From Alloprevotella sp. (GTDB taxonomy: Bacteria > Bacteroidota > Bacteroidia > Bacteroidales > Bacteroidaceae), in NCBI GenBank assembly GCA_017478625.1, contig JAFVDF010000009.1, positions 1 through 64,000 of the forward strand: 64,000 nucleotides of DNA. Direction: 5' to 3'. Below are positions 36,101 through 44,478 of the stretch, piece by piece. The translations under genes and the position numbers were made by a program. Within the stretch, counting starts at the first letter, position 1; each line of letters opens with the position of its first letter. Under the pieces are notes generated by a model. The model searched no databases and was not told where the DNA came from. It saw only the letters and a program-made list of their open reading frames with translations.

Positions 36101-36489
36101 TTCTTAAGGAAGGGGTTAAATTCTTTCTTATTCAGAAAAGCGCGCAAGGCTGCAGTGCGCTCACGCGATGGATCTATCTGTGGCCTTACCTTGATGCTAT
36201 GGAGCGCAATGGCTTTCTCCGACTTCGTGATAGCCACCTCAAAATTGCCACGGCCTAATCCTCGAGTACCCTCATTAGCAACAGGGAAGACCGGAAGCAT
36301 CTGTGTAAAATTATCCTGGTTCCCGTTTATCAAGGCTTCTACACCCTCGTCGTACGCAGTCTTTCCGTTAAAGAATACGTTATACCTCGTAGTAAACGAC
36401 TGCCAAAAACGGCTTCGCGAGGTATTGTGCTTGGTAGAACACCCAGCGAGAAGCAACAAACAGCATATATATGTCAGCAGACGCTTCAA
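33184..36489 (-). CDS. porW: Type IX secretion lipoprotein PorW/SprE
   Basis: An 1101-residue periplasmic or outer-membrane lipoprotein with signal MKRLLTYICCLLLLAGC. The first half consists of tetratricopeptide-type repeats (TRYNVFFNGKTAYDEGVEAL marks the family; further repeats such as LLMGKAQFMEGDFLNAASTF and ALYQLYLLNMRQGRESVAES). The C-terminal 100 residues are very acidic and proline-rich (ETPEDNIPIEEDDEDDDDGE). This matches SprE/PorW, needed for type IX secretion and gliding. The start must be TTG at 36489: it immediately precedes the signal peptide and there is no ATG in frame. It lies 11 bases after the metal permease. Confidence 0.9.
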   Translation of the reverse strand: MKRLLTYICCLLLLAGCSTKHNTSRSRFWQSFTTRYNVFFNGKTAYDEGVEALINGNQDNFTQMLPVFPVANEGTRGLGRGNFEVAITKSEKAIALHSIKVRPQIDPSRERTAALRAFLNKKEFNPFLKNCWLLMGKAQFMEGDFLNAASTFSYITRLYATEPEVVQEARIWLARCYSSEDWYYDAEDVIDKTLRDTLPSRLRAELAASQADLLLRQGNYNDALHHLQKAVKKAGNKTQKARLYYLLAQVQQQLGQNQDAYKSLSRVRHLNPPYRMALNAQILQTQVVTQPGLKKKEISKLRRMARSDKNASYLAQIYFAMGNLYMHGADTAQAVAAYEKGREKDNTTSIEKGVLLLRLGEIYWTKGKYDLAQTCYTEALSMIDRKQAGYEEISRRSQVLDKLVPYTSAIVLQDSLLALSEMSETDRNAAIDRTIAALVKREKEEERARRLAEAGDMGDIGGVSISRPVNTFRATGAQTATWYFYNTQLVQQGKQEFRQRWGTRKNEDDWRRSNKTVVQLDDVAGIDYEREDSIMALSDSLRALENDSIGDGKFRPEDDPHDRAYYLAQIPFSVEDKALAHQTIQEALYEAGCIEKDQLEDFPLAQRTFDRLLTDYPDYEKIPDALYQLYLLNMRQGRESVAESYKKTMAQRYPENLLTLRINDPDFLWLGRYGKHIEDSLYTATYEAYRARNNQEVARNFALSTEKFPQGLNRPKFIFLNSLSRIGVVSNQEIIDELTELVKKYPKSDVSPLAGMIVNGLKDGRQVGTGTYDIGSMWTRRSEASVADMAGLKDEPRLLDERNVPFVFLAAYPQGDLDDNLLLYDFAHFNFTGFFVRHFEIEKVVGTSLPDKKVDKDSVQADKKQEETAVQVSRAPQLVQFRIHGFRSYDEAHAYAQRIYADSALSRQLAHTKTFLVSEQNLSLLGSRFSFADYQAFYDKAFTPIVPRVIRSLDDNITQANQNYEQELQPIYPRKVKDTSSDSILQALADSLLRVAEVEPQTESDILPISEEDDETYPMDEPVVKTNSPVEDIPDEPEQKNPLLPASGEEDGPSVPQTPEEEPQKPAEDTPTTKPATETPEDNIPIEEDDEDDDDGEWYPE

Positions 36490-36499
36490 GGCAAATAGT

Positions 36500-37318
36500 T
36501 TATCGGTCCGTGCGACGAGACACGAACAGTGTTAAAGTTGTAAATATACGGGATATAATGTAAAACACCACAAGAATTATCACAATTGTCGCCCCACAAG
36601 GCACCGACAGCCAATAGGAAACCATCAGTCCGCCTACAATGCCGAGAAATCCGATAATTGCGCTGACCCATATCATTCCTCCGAACGAGCGAGTCAATAA
36701 GGCTGCCGTCTGTTGCGGTAGAGATAGAAGCGAAACAACCATTATTATCCCCACCATACGCAGGCAGCACACAATGGTAAGTGCTGTCAATATGGTCAGT
36801 CCATATTCCAACCAGCGGACAGGAAGACCCTGTGTAACGGCAAAACTGCGGTCATAGGCTATCGTCTGTATCGCATTGCGCAACAGGATAAAATAAGCGG
36901 TTGTCACCACGGTCAAAACTGCCATAAACCATAGGTTGCCTGTGGTAATAGCCAAGATATCGCCAAACAGATAGCCCGTGAGGTCGCGCTGAAAGGAGGG
37001 GGTGAGATATGCAAAGAGCACGCCCACTGCCATGCCAAAGGTCCAAAGCACTGCTATGGCGCTATCCTCACGCACCTGCCTGCGCGTAAGAAAATCAACG
37101 CCCCAGCCGACCAACAAGGCAAATACGGTAGCCCCGGCCAACGGATTTATTCCGAAAAAAGCCCCGAGGCCCACGCCACCCAGACTGGCATGCGCCATAC
37201 CTCCACCTACGATAACGAGCCGGCGCGTAACGACATACGTCCCTATCATAGCGCAAAGGATGGAAGCCAAAAGGCCACCGATGAGCGCGTGCTGGAAAAA
37301 ATCGTAGGCTAGTATCAT
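36500..37318 (-). CDS. Metal ABC transporter permease (ZnuB/MntB type)
   Basis: A 272-residue integral membrane permease of the ABC-3 family with seven or eight helices (AFLIGGLLASILCAMIG-like start, GGGMAHASLGGVGLGAFFG as conserved loop, ALTIVCCLRMVGIIMVVSLL). It would move zinc, manganese or iron into the cytoplasm. No ATPase or binding-protein gene is adjacent, so partners must be encoded elsewhere. It heads an apparent permease-porW-sufCDS run. Confidence 0.9.
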   Translation of the reverse strand: MILAYDFFQHALIGGLLASILCAMIGTYVVTRRLVIVGGGMAHASLGGVGLGAFFGINPLAGATVFALLVGWGVDFLTRRQVREDSAIAVLWTFGMAVGVLFAYLTPSFQRDLTGYLFGDILAITTGNLWFMAVLTVVTTAYFILLRNAIQTIAYDRSFAVTQGLPVRWLEYGLTILTALTIVCCLRMVGIIMVVSLLSLPQQTAALLTRSFGGMIWVSAIIGFLGIVGGLMVSYWLSVPCGATIVIILVVFYIISRIFTTLTLFVSRRTDR

Positions 37319-37414
37319 ACTGTGTTCTCTCGCGGGCGCGACGGACTATAAGTCCGTTCCCGCGCGCATTTGAACTGCAAAATTACATTTTTCCTCCGAC
37401 TTTTCGGCCTATTG

Positions 37415-37421
37415 CATAATG
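37415..37421. repeat. CATAATG intergenic motif
   Basis: TTGCATAATGCAATT in the gap before the permease gene; one member of the repeat family described for 39350-39470. Confidence 0.5.
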
Positions 37422-37585
37422 CAATTAAAATATTGGCCCATAGAATACGCAGAAAAAAGCCCGTCGCACCATACTTTATTTCAGATGCCGACGGAGCTTA
37501 GTAGTAAGAACTATTTTTAATGCCTTGGCCGATAAAATTGTCCAGCCCAACGACTTGACGGCATTATTTTGTGTACTAATGGGAT

Positions 37586-37993
37586 TTATCCCTCACGCTG
37601 TTCACTTACTATCATATAGGCCGCATCCTTGAGGTCGTCGGGCAGCTCTATGCCACGCTTCTGCAGGGAGCGCAACCAGACGTGTACCTCCGTGGGGCGC
37701 ATCGTGGTCATAATGTATTCAAACTGCCCCACCTCTGCTTCGGTATATTTATCCGAGGCACGACCGGCGAACTGGTCTAATTCTTCATCATCGAAATAGA
37801 CTGCGGGTTCATCGATATATTCGGGTGCACAGGAAAGGTCACAAACTTCGCCAAGCCCGCAGGCTGCAGATTGAGAGGAGTGTTGTGCTGATGCCTCTGA
37901 GCCGGTTATATGCCGGCGGGCGTATGCACGGAGCGCAATGTATAAGGCTGCGAGGCCGGCCAAGGCAAGGGCCAGGTAATGGATTAAGGACAT
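37586..37993 (-). CDS. Small membrane-anchored protein of unknown function
   Basis: A 135-residue protein with one N-terminal helix (SLIHYLALALAGLAALYIAL), a cysteine-containing linker (CGLGEVCDLSCAPEY), an acidic stretch (YFDDEELDQF) and a C-terminal helical part (MRPTEVHVWLRSLQKRGIEL). Its ATG overlaps the end of aroA by 10 bases, so the two are coupled. I do not recognise a characterised family. Confidence 0.78.
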   Translation of the reverse strand: MSLIHYLALALAGLAALYIALRAYARRHITGSEASAQHSSQSAACGLGEVCDLSCAPEYIDEPAVYFDDEELDQFAGRASDKYTEAEVGQFEYIMTTMRPTEVHVWLRSLQKRGIELPDDLKDAAYMIVSEQREG

Positions 37994-39228
37994 AAGGGAA
38001 GAAGTTGGTCCCAGAAGTGCGGATAACTCTTGCGCACCACTGAGGGATTATCAAATTTTATTTTCCAACCGCCTAACAGAAACGGCGCAAAGGCCAAGGC
38101 GAGACGATGGTCGTCATATACGGGGATCAGAAGGGGTTGCACGCGCGTACCTTCGGGTTGCAGGGCGCGTACTCCGTCGAACGTGAGCACGCCCTCCTCG
38201 GGCGCTTCAAGACGTGCGCCAAAAAGTGTTGCTATATGCTGTAATGCACCGACGCGGTCGCTCTCTTTGAAGCGCAGGTTATGCAGTCCGCTCATTCTGA
38301 AAGGTTTTTTACAGGCCAGACAGGTTGCCACAAGCGTAGGAACAAGGTCTGGGCAATTTCTAAAGTCGTACTGGAAAACTTCCTGTGTGGTTTCCCCGGA
38401 CCAAAGCGTGGCCCCGTCATCGGCAAAGGTGGTGCGAATTCCAAAGTCTGAAAAAATTGACTGCACGACCGCATCTCCCTGTACGCTCCTGGCTTGCAAG
38501 CCCGGAAGGCATAAGCAAGCCCGTCCAAAAGTACCGGCAACAAGCGCCTCGTACCAGTAGGAAGCCGCCGTCCAAGAGGGCTCTACGACAATGGGATTAT
38601 CGGATTGATATTCTCCCGGCTCCACCCGAAGCGTGCGCTCATCCAACCATTTCGCCTCTACGCCACACTGCGTCATCAGACTGAGTGTCAGGTCTATGTA
38701 TGGCTTCGACGTTATCACATCACGCAGAAAAAGTGTAAGCCCCTGCTTCCAGTAGGGCGCAACAAGGAGTAACGCGCTCACAAACTGCGACGACACGCTG
38801 ACCTCTACCTCCACTGCGCCTCCACAAAGGGCCTGTCCATCAATACGAAGGGGCGGAAAACCGGTCTCTCCCACATATTCAATTTTTGCTCCGAGGCTTC
38901 GAAGCGCATCTACCAGCGGTCCGATGGGCCGATGCTGCATTCGTTCTGTGCCAGTAAGCAAGACCTTGCCGGCACGAGTAGAAAAATAAGCCGTAAGGAA
39001 GCGCAGGGCCGTGCCTGCATCGGCTGCGTCGATTGTAGTATCCCGCAACGCCAAAGCACGTTGCAACACCTGCGTGTCACGCGCCACAGAGAGCTCGCCC
39101 TTATGGAGTATTCGTCCCGCAAGGGCCTCCATTACGAGAAGCCTGTTGCTCACGCTCTTGGAACAGGGCAAATCGACCTGTCCCAGCAGGCGGTAAGGGG
39201 GTAACTGAATGGAATGGGCTGACGGCAT
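37984..39228 (-). CDS. aroA: 3-phosphoshikimate 1-carboxyvinyltransferase (EPSP synthase)
   Basis: A 414-residue enzyme joining shikimate 3-phosphate and PEP to EPSP. Diagnostic parts are LPCSKSVSNRLLVMEALAG, GTALRFLTAYFS, SSQFVSALLLVAP and the C-terminal VYDDHRLALAFAPFLL. I favour ATG 39228 because it leaves about 15 residues before the conserved LPCSKS; an in-frame ATG at 39270 would add 14 residues and cannot be excluded. It acts after aroK (17164) in aromatic synthesis. Confidence 0.92.
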   Translation of the reverse strand: MPSAHSIQLPPYRLLGQVDLPCSKSVSNRLLVMEALAGRILHKGELSVARDTQVLQRALALRDTTIDAADAGTALRFLTAYFSTRAGKVLLTGTERMQHRPIGPLVDALRSLGAKIEYVGETGFPPLRIDGQALCGGAVEVEVSVSSQFVSALLLVAPYWKQGLTLFLRDVITSKPYIDLTLSLMTQCGVEAKWLDERTLRVEPGEYQSDNPIVVEPSWTAASYWYEALVAGTFGRACLCLPGLQARSVQGDAVVQSIFSDFGIRTTFADDGATLWSGETTQEVFQYDFRNCPDLVPTLVATCLACKKPFRMSGLHNLRFKESDRVGALQHIATLFGARLEAPEEGVLTFDGVRALQPEGTRVQPLLIPVYDDHRLALAFAPFLLGGWKIKFDNPSVVRKSYPHFWDQLLPLCP

Positions 39229-39349
39229 AAGCAAGCTGATCTGCTCGCGAAGATAATAGAAAAACGGCATTATGCCATACACATCCGCCCCACGGCCGTC
39301 GGCTTGCGGCAATAGGGTGCGGAGGAAGTGCAGGCTACTCCCCCGAAAA

Positions 39350-39470
39350 TTGCATTATGGCGTCAGTTTATTCCATTATGCAATTCGCAAATTGCATAAT
39401 GCTTTTTGCAAATTGCATAATCCAATTTTCTCACGGCATAATGCAATAAAAGCGTTCCATAATGCGATTT
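39350..39470. repeat. Cluster of six CATAATG/CATTATG repeats
   Basis: In 120 bases before aroA there are CATTATG at 39353 and 39374, CATAATG at 39395, CATAAT at 39416, and CATAATG at 39437 and 39458. The starts are evenly spaced at about 21 bp. They form potential hairpins with AATTGC/GCAATT flanks. The phasing is like that of the palindromes at 19810. Confidence 0.75.
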
Positions 39471-39493
39471 TTTCATTCCGGCCGGAAAGGCAC

Positions 39494-39537
39494 AAAAAAG
39501 TCGGACACCCGACTCGAAGGGAGCCAGATGTCCGACT
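39494..39537 (-). terminator. Terminator after the five-repeat protein
   Basis: AGTCGGACA and TGTCCGACT arms, followed on the minus strand by six T. Confidence 0.8.
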
Positions 39538-39549
39538 GGAGAATGGGCC

Positions 39550-39975
39550 TTAAAAAAGTTTTCCTAAAAGAATGAGCGCGCCGGCCTGTGTAGTGGTCAG
39601 ATCGCGGGCATAACCTACCGTGTGGAAGTTAGCGTCTTTAATCGTCCCATCAGCCTTTATGTAGCCAATAGTACGGTAATTTGAATTTTGTACGGTGCCG
39701 TTAGACTTGATATAAGCCACTGTGTGGTACGAATTATCCACTATGCGCCCATCTGGCTTGACATAGCCTACGGTATGATAGTTTTGGTCCACTACACGGC
39801 CGTCTGCTTTGACATATCCGAGCGTCTGGTAATTGGAATCAAGTATTTTTCCATCGCGACGGATTTCTGCTTGCCTTTGAAAGGAGCTATCCTTCAACGT
39901 CTGCGCCTGAATCGTCTGCGACGTCATACAAACTATCAAGAACAGGGAAACGAGAAAAGATTGGAGTGTCTTCAT
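39550..39975 (-). CDS. Secreted five-repeat beta protein (5-fold beta-flower type)
   Basis: A 141-residue exported protein with signal peptide MKTLQSFLVSLFLIVCMTSQ ending near IQAQ. The mature part is five tandem 17-residue repeats of the pattern [AP]DG-x-[IV]-x-[DN]-x-[NS]-[YF]-x-T-[VLI]-[GA]-Y-[VI]-K, from about residue 39 to 124, followed by TTTQAGALILLGKLF. This corresponds to the small five-fold propeller-like proteins named beta-flower in Bacteroidales. Ligand and role are unknown. Confidence 0.85.
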   Translation of the reverse strand: MKTLQSFLVSLFLIVCMTSQTIQAQTLKDSSFQRQAEIRRDGKILDSNYQTLGYVKADGRVVDQNYHTVGYVKPDGRIVDNSYHTVAYIKSNGTVQNSNYRTIGYIKADGTIKDANFHTVGYARDLTTTQAGALILLGKLF

Positions 39976-40020
39976 ATCAAACCGCCTTACTACAATTAGA
40001 TTTTTACTTATTAGACGAAC

Positions 40021-40368
40021 CTACGCCTCGCAGGGATTAATCCGCACGACGTACTCAATCTGATTTTCAGGGTGCGCCTCGGCGTCTTTCTTGGTGATAC
40101 GGGCCGAAAAGATATTGTCCCAGCCCTGTACGAGGAAGTTATAGAGCAACGTGTTCTCTGTGCGGGGTACATAGCCCAGCAAGAATTCTTCCTCATCTTC
40201 GGGCCGTGTATAGATTACAGCCACTGCCTGCGGATCAAAACGGTTGTCTCGGTCGAGAACAAGGCGAAGTGGCGTTCCTACCTTAAGTTCTTCCCAAACT
40301 TCATCCACATCGTGATACTTACGTCCGGCCAAGCGATGGGTACTAAGGTACAATTTCTTTGCTTTCAT
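40021..40368 (-). CDS. HIRAN-domain protein
   Basis: A 115-residue single-domain protein. KKLYLSTHRLAGRKYHDVDE, RLVLDRDNRFDPQAVAVIYT and LGYVPRTENTLL are the HIRAN signature; HIRAN modules of HLTF-type helicases bind 3' ends of single-stranded DNA. Stand-alone versions are widespread in bacteria and have no assigned job. Start ATG 40368 replaces an upstream TTG. It lies upstream of no obvious partner; a WYL regulator precedes it on the same strand. Confidence 0.87.
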   Translation of the reverse strand: MKAKKLYLSTHRLAGRKYHDVDEVWEELKVGTPLRLVLDRDNRFDPQAVAVIYTRPEDEEEFLLGYVPRTENTLLYNFLVQGWDNIFSARITKKDAEAHPENQIEYVVRINPCEA

Positions 40369-40484
40369 AACTTTTGCGTGTTTTAGATTATACAATCAAT
40401 GAATTACACGGCAAAATTTCCGGGTAGCTGCCCCAAATCGTGGTACAGCACAAAGAAATTATTTATTTTCCTATTTGCAGACAC

Positions 40485-41381
40485 CTATTTGTACCGCTCA
40501 GCGGCCTGCACGATATGCTCGCGAAGTTGCCGGCGCAGGCTTTCTGGCTGTAGCACCTCGATATTTCCGCCATGGCTAAGGAGAAGCTGCAGGAAGTCGT
40601 AGGTGGGGCGCAGGTCGAGGGAGAAATCGGTATATTCGTCCGATGTTCCCTGCAATTCCTGCTGTGAAGCGTGGAGCGGAAGCGTGCGGAGGTAGTCGGC
40701 GGTAGTGCCGTAGGTGCGCACGATAATGTGCTCCATCTGTTCCTCCTTGGTAACGATACCGAAGTAGTCGGCAAAAAATTCCTGAGCCGAGAAGTCTTCG
40801 GGCAGGTCAAACGTAGCGGCCAGTTCGGTAAGGGAAATCATACGGTCGAGGGCGTAAGTGCTCAGGTATTTACCATTGTCGGCCAAGAGGTACCAGCGTT
40901 GGCGGAACAACTTAAGGGTATAAGGGGATAGGATAGTGGTGGTCTCCTGCTGGCCAAACCTGCGATACGACACCTCCAACTTATGGCCCGACTTCATTGC
41001 CTTGATGATAGTTTGCAGGAATTCCTCGCCTGCCGGCACGGACTCAAGAAGAATCCTGTCCTTTACGCTGACAGAATCCACTAAGATGCCACCCACCGTG
41101 AGCGTGTTGAGCATCCAGCGGGCTATACTGTCAGTCTGCAGCACCTTGGGGTTGGCAATAAAGTATTTGTAACCGCCCTGCACATCACAGTCTATGATGA
41201 CACCGAACATATCCAGCACGGCGTCGCGATGGCGATTAAATGTGGAGCGAGCCAGCGGGTTGCCGTTCGCCATATCATCGTCAATCCACTTCTGGCTCAG
41301 TTCTTCAAGGGTCATACGCCCGTATCGGCGCAAGGTATTTACAATCCACACATACTGGCGGAAAATCAGCGAAGGCTTCAT
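40485..41381 (-). CDS. WYL-domain transcriptional regulator
   Basis: A 298-residue protein with an N-terminal winged helix (YGRMTLEELSQKWIDDDMAN) and a WYL domain (LEVSYRRFGQQETTTILSPY, RWYLLADNGKYLSTYALDRM). WYL regulators sense nucleotides or DNA ends and often guard defence or DNA-repair genes. The gene follows the DUF3298 lipoprotein with a three-base gap, so they share a transcript. No defence operon is evident beside it. Confidence 0.88.
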   Translation of the reverse strand: MKPSLIFRQYVWIVNTLRRYGRMTLEELSQKWIDDDMANGNPLARSTFNRHRDAVLDMFGVIIDCDVQGGYKYFIANPKVLQTDSIARWMLNTLTVGGILVDSVSVKDRILLESVPAGEEFLQTIIKAMKSGHKLEVSYRRFGQQETTTILSPYTLKLFRQRWYLLADNGKYLSTYALDRMISLTELAATFDLPEDFSAQEFFADYFGIVTKEEQMEHIIVRTYGTTADYLRTLPLHASQQELQGTSDEYTDFSLDLRPTYDFLQLLLSHGGNIEVLQPESLRRQLREHIVQAAERYK

Positions 41382-41384
41382 AGG

Positions 41385-42221
41385 TTATAATTTGAAAAGA
41401 GAACGCAATCGGTCAAGAAAAGAGACCTGCGGGGCCGGAGTCGAGTCCTGAGAGTCGACACAAGGGAGTTTTTCTATGATTTCCGGATTGAAGTACGGCA
41501 TAAGATCCTTGTAGGAAATGACGCAACCGGGCAATCCATAGGCATAGGCCGCTATCTCATACTGCTGATACTGGAACAAAATGCCCTCATCGCGCAATGA
41601 CGGCGCAGAAACGGGTAGCGGGAATTTACCTCCCTCAACAAAATAGAAAACATCCTCGGAGGATTGGAAATACTGCTTCTCCAGACTGACGCGAACGAGC
41701 GTGGCCAATACTTCATCGTCGGGATTCTTGAAAAGCTGTTCCCAGGAAAGCGTCTCGCCCGTCTGTTTGTCCACGGCATATTCAACAGCCTGAAAACCAC
41801 CGTGCGCCCCACCCATATAAACATAGTCTGAACCCGAGAAAATATAGTAATGCTCCGTTTCTCGGTCCAATCGCGCCGTAATAGAGCGTCCCCACTCCGG
41901 CATATAGAGATCCGGTTCGCTTTCAAAATCTGATTTATATTGCAGATAGTCCTGATAAAAGCTGTCGGCCTCGGCTTGGGCCACACGACGGACATCGGAC
42001 GATTCCTCATAGAAGAATTGGCGCACAAGAGCCTTGTTCAGGCTGTCGGCAAGCCACGACGGATTCGTCTTCTTAGCCCACACGATATTCATAGTAAGCA
42101 ACGAATCGCCCCGAACCACCTGTATGGAGTCGGTAACGAGTTTTTCACCTACGGGAACCACCATTCGGTTACAACTAACCGACAACAGAAGAAGCGTAAA
42201 GAGCCACAGATTCTTTTTCAT
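41385..42221 (-). CDS. DUF3298-type lipoprotein
   Basis: A 278-residue lipoprotein with signal MKKNLWLFTLLLLSVSC and Cys at residue 17. The domain DYVYMGGAHGGFQAVEYAVD followed by ETLSWEQLFKN is the DUF3298 (RsiV-like) signature, and GILFQYQQYEIAAYAYGLPG is conserved near the C-terminus. Proteins of this type sit in the periplasm and some bind lysozyme, but the role here is unknown. Start at ATG 42221, not the GTG at 42254. Confidence 0.85.
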   Translation of the reverse strand: MKKNLWLFTLLLLSVSCNRMVVPVGEKLVTDSIQVVRGDSLLTMNIVWAKKTNPSWLADSLNKALVRQFFYEESSDVRRVAQAEADSFYQDYLQYKSDFESEPDLYMPEWGRSITARLDRETEHYYIFSGSDYVYMGGAHGGFQAVEYAVDKQTGETLSWEQLFKNPDDEVLATLVRVSLEKQYFQSSEDVFYFVEGGKFPLPVSAPSLRDEGILFQYQQYEIAAYAYGLPGCVISYKDLMPYFNPEIIEKLPCVDSQDSTPAPQVSFLDRLRSLFKL

Positions 42222-42331
42222 ATCACACACTTGTTTATAATACTGACGGAACACAAAAAAAGTTTCCTACGCGAAGTTGGAAACTTTTACTCATTCGGCC
42301 CAATAATCGGCCCAAAATTCTGCAGGGTCTT

Positions 42332-43231
42332 TCAGATTCCTGCACCGTCAGAAAATCCCTGTTGCATAATGGGCTTTGTCTGCAGGATACGCGAATAGGG
42401 CGGCACGTCCGAGGTGACCCACACGTTGCCCCCGATAACTGTGTCGTGGCCTATGGTAACACGCCCCAGAATAGAGGCATTGGAATAGACCGTTATGCGG
42501 TCTTCCAAGATCGGGTGGCGCGGAAAATCTTGAGGCCTTCCGTCGGCAGACAACTTAAAGTTGCGCGCACCCAGCGTTACTCCCTGGTACAACATGACGT
42601 GGTTACCGATTCGTGCAGTAGCCCCAATGACAACTCCAGTACCATGATCAATAGAAAAGTGGGTGCCAATGGTTGCCGCAGGGTGGATATCGATGCCCGT
42701 CATAGAGTGGGCGTACTCTGCAATAATGCGCGGAATCAACGGCACAGACAAACCGACCAGCGCATGCGCCACCCTATGGTGAAGCATGGCTCGGATAGAC
42801 GGATAAGCCAATATAATCTCTCCGTAAGAACTTACGGCGGGGTCACGCATGGCTATGGCCTCCACATCGGTCAGCAGAAGTCGTCGGATGGCAGGGAGCT
42901 GTCGGAAAAAAGCAGCCGTCTTCTGCTCGGCTTCTACTTCCGGGGAATCCGCTTCACCCTCCGCTCCGCAGATAAGTCCGCGACAGATTTGCTCCCGCAA
43001 TATAGCCTCGGCCTGCAGAATATTCTGACGCACTTGCGCAAGACTCGCCTCTTCCGACAAGTCTGCCGGGGCAAAAAAACCGGCAAAGAAGATGCGCCGC
43101 AGAAGGCCCATCAGTTTGCACAAGTCGTCCACGTCGGGCCACAACCCGGGCTTCCGAACTTGCTCCTCCCACGAATATTCAGACCAGTCCGTGATGTCGG
43201 TTGTCAGTTGCTGTAGCATTGACTCCTTCAT
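42332..43231 (-). CDS. cysE: Serine O-acetyltransferase
   Basis: A 299-residue enzyme that acetylates serine for cysteine synthesis. An N-terminal helical domain ([20 protein letters not shown]) precedes a left-handed beta-helix of hexapeptide repeats with the active-site [20 protein letters not shown] and [20 protein letters not shown]. Its ATG overlaps the cysK stop by four bases, giving a cysK-cysE operon for the whole O-acetylserine route. Confidence 0.93.
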   Translation of the reverse strand: MKESMLQQLTTDITDWSEYSWEEQVRKPGLWPDVDDLCKLMGLLRRIFFAGFFAPADLSEEASLAQVRQNILQAEAILREQICRGLICGAEGEADSPEVEAEQKTAAFFRQLPAIRRLLLTDVEAIAMRDPAVSSYGEIILAYPSIRAMLHHRVAHALVGLSVPLIPRIIAEYAHSMTGIDIHPAATIGTHFSIDHGTGVVIGATARIGNHVMLYQGVTLGARNFKLSADGRPQDFPRHPILEDRITVYSNASILGRVTIGHDTVIGGNVWVTSDVPPYSRILQTKPIMQQGFSDGAGI

Positions 43232-44169
43232 GGATTCTTTTCTGGAAATTCATCGAAGGCGTAGAGGATTGTAGAGAGATACCGTTCGCCCGTATCGGGT
43301 AACAAGACCACAATGCGCTTGCCTTTGTTTTCAGGCTTACGCGCCAAGGTCAGCGCAGCGTGGAATGCGGCGCCAGAAGAGATTCCTACGAGCAAACCTT
43401 CCTTGGACGCAAGCGCCCGAGAGGCTAACACGGCCTCTTCATCGGTGACTTGAATGATTGCATCCACCACTGAGGGGTCGTAAGTATCGGGCACAAATCC
43501 CGCACCGATGCCCTGAATCTTATGCTTACCGCCTACGCCCGTAGAAAGCACTGGTGAGCCCGCAGGTTCTACGGCCACCACTTTTACAGCCTTCTTATGG
43601 CGTTTAAGTGCCTTGCCCACACCCGACACAGTACCACCCGTACCTACGCCAGCCACAAAGATATCGACATGTCCGTCCGTTGAGGTCCAAATCTCCTCGC
43701 CCGTGGTTTTTTCATGGATGCGTGGATTGGCCGGATTGACAAATTGTCCGAGGATTACTGAGCCCGGAGTCTGCTCCCTTAGTTCTTCAGCGCGCGCAAT
43801 AGCACCTTTCATTCCGTCTGAGCCAGGTGTGAGTTCAAGCGTCGCGCCCAATGCTTTGAGCAGATTACGGCGTTCTATACTCATCGTATCGGGCATGGTC
43901 AGCACCACCTTGTATCCCTTGGCTACTCCGACCCACGCAAGTCCTATACCTGTGTTGCCGGACGTCGGCTCTATGATAGTGGCGCCGGGAGTTAGCAAAC
44001 CACGCTCTTCCGCGTCTGTAATCATCGCTAGAGCTATGCGGTCCTTTACGCTCCCGCCCGGATTAAACGATTCAAGCTTCAAAATTAAATCTGCCACCTG
44101 CCCATCGAATCCTCTGAGGCGGATCATTGGCGTTTGACCTATGAGATCGGTCAGTTTGTTGTAGATCAT
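43228..44169 (-). CDS. cysK: Cysteine synthase A (O-acetylserine sulfhydrylase)
   Basis: A 313-residue PLP enzyme. The PLP lysine is in [15 protein letters not shown], the substrate loop is [19 protein letters not shown], and the phosphate cradle is [17 protein letters not shown]. It condenses O-acetylserine with sulfide. Start is ATG 44169; a long in-frame extension upstream has no family support. The leader contains a terminator-like hairpin at 44235-44269. Confidence 0.95.
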   Translation of the reverse strand: MIYNKLTDLIGQTPMIRLRGFDGQVADLILKLESFNPGGSVKDRIALAMITDAEERGLLTPGATIIEPTSGNTGIGLAWVGVAKGYKVVLTMPDTMSIERRNLLKALGATLELTPGSDGMKGAIARAEELREQTPGSVILGQFVNPANPRIHEKTTGEEIWTSTDGHVDIFVAGVGTGGTVSGVGKALKRHKKAVKVVAVEPAGSPVLSTGVGGKHKIQGIGAGFVPDTYDPSVVDAIIQVTDEEAVLASRALASKEGLLVGISSGAAFHAALTLARKPENKGKRIVVLLPDTGERYLSTILYAFDEFPEKNP

Positions 44170-44228
44170 AGTTAATTGGTTTATGTAATGATGTGAAAAT
44201 ATTATAGAAATGACTTGTTGCAAGGATA

Positions 44229-44269
44229 TAAAAAAGTCCTGCCTAATCGCACTGACGATTGGCAGGACT
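44229..44269 (-). promoter_or_regulatory. Terminator-like hairpin in the cysK leader
   Basis: On the minus strand AGTCCTGCCAATCG-TCAGTG-CGATTAGGCAGGACT is followed by six T, 60 bases before the cysK ATG and 210 after the mgtC-like gene. It is either the terminator of that gene or an attenuator of cysKE. The rest of the 309-base gap (44170-44478) holds an ATAATCGGATTTTT motif near 44370 and no gene. Confidence 0.6.
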
Positions 44270-44478
44270 CTATGGGGGTATAGGATAAGTATTCTAACAC
44301 ATACGACAGGTCGCGCCAACCATCAGATGGTCGGAACAATACCACATATGCATACAATACTTAAAGTTCATAATCGGATTTTTCACAAAATTAGGGCATC
44401 GAATCAGAAATCCAAATTTACAGGCGTTTTTTTTCGTTTTATTTTTCTGCCAGAGCCACCCACCAGTCTGCACAAGGC

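Noticed and set aside
39350-39470. CRISPR or short tandem array before aroA
   Set aside because: The 21 bp steps share only the CATAATG core, with no constant repeat and variable spacer of CRISPR length.
42362-43216. Long open frame on the plus strand opposite cysE
   Set aside because: It is antisense to an intact acetyltransferase and shows no family pattern; it arises from codon bias.
43228-44319. N-terminal extension of cysK to 44319
   Set aside because: The extra 50 residues run through a terminator-like hairpin and have no counterpart in the family.
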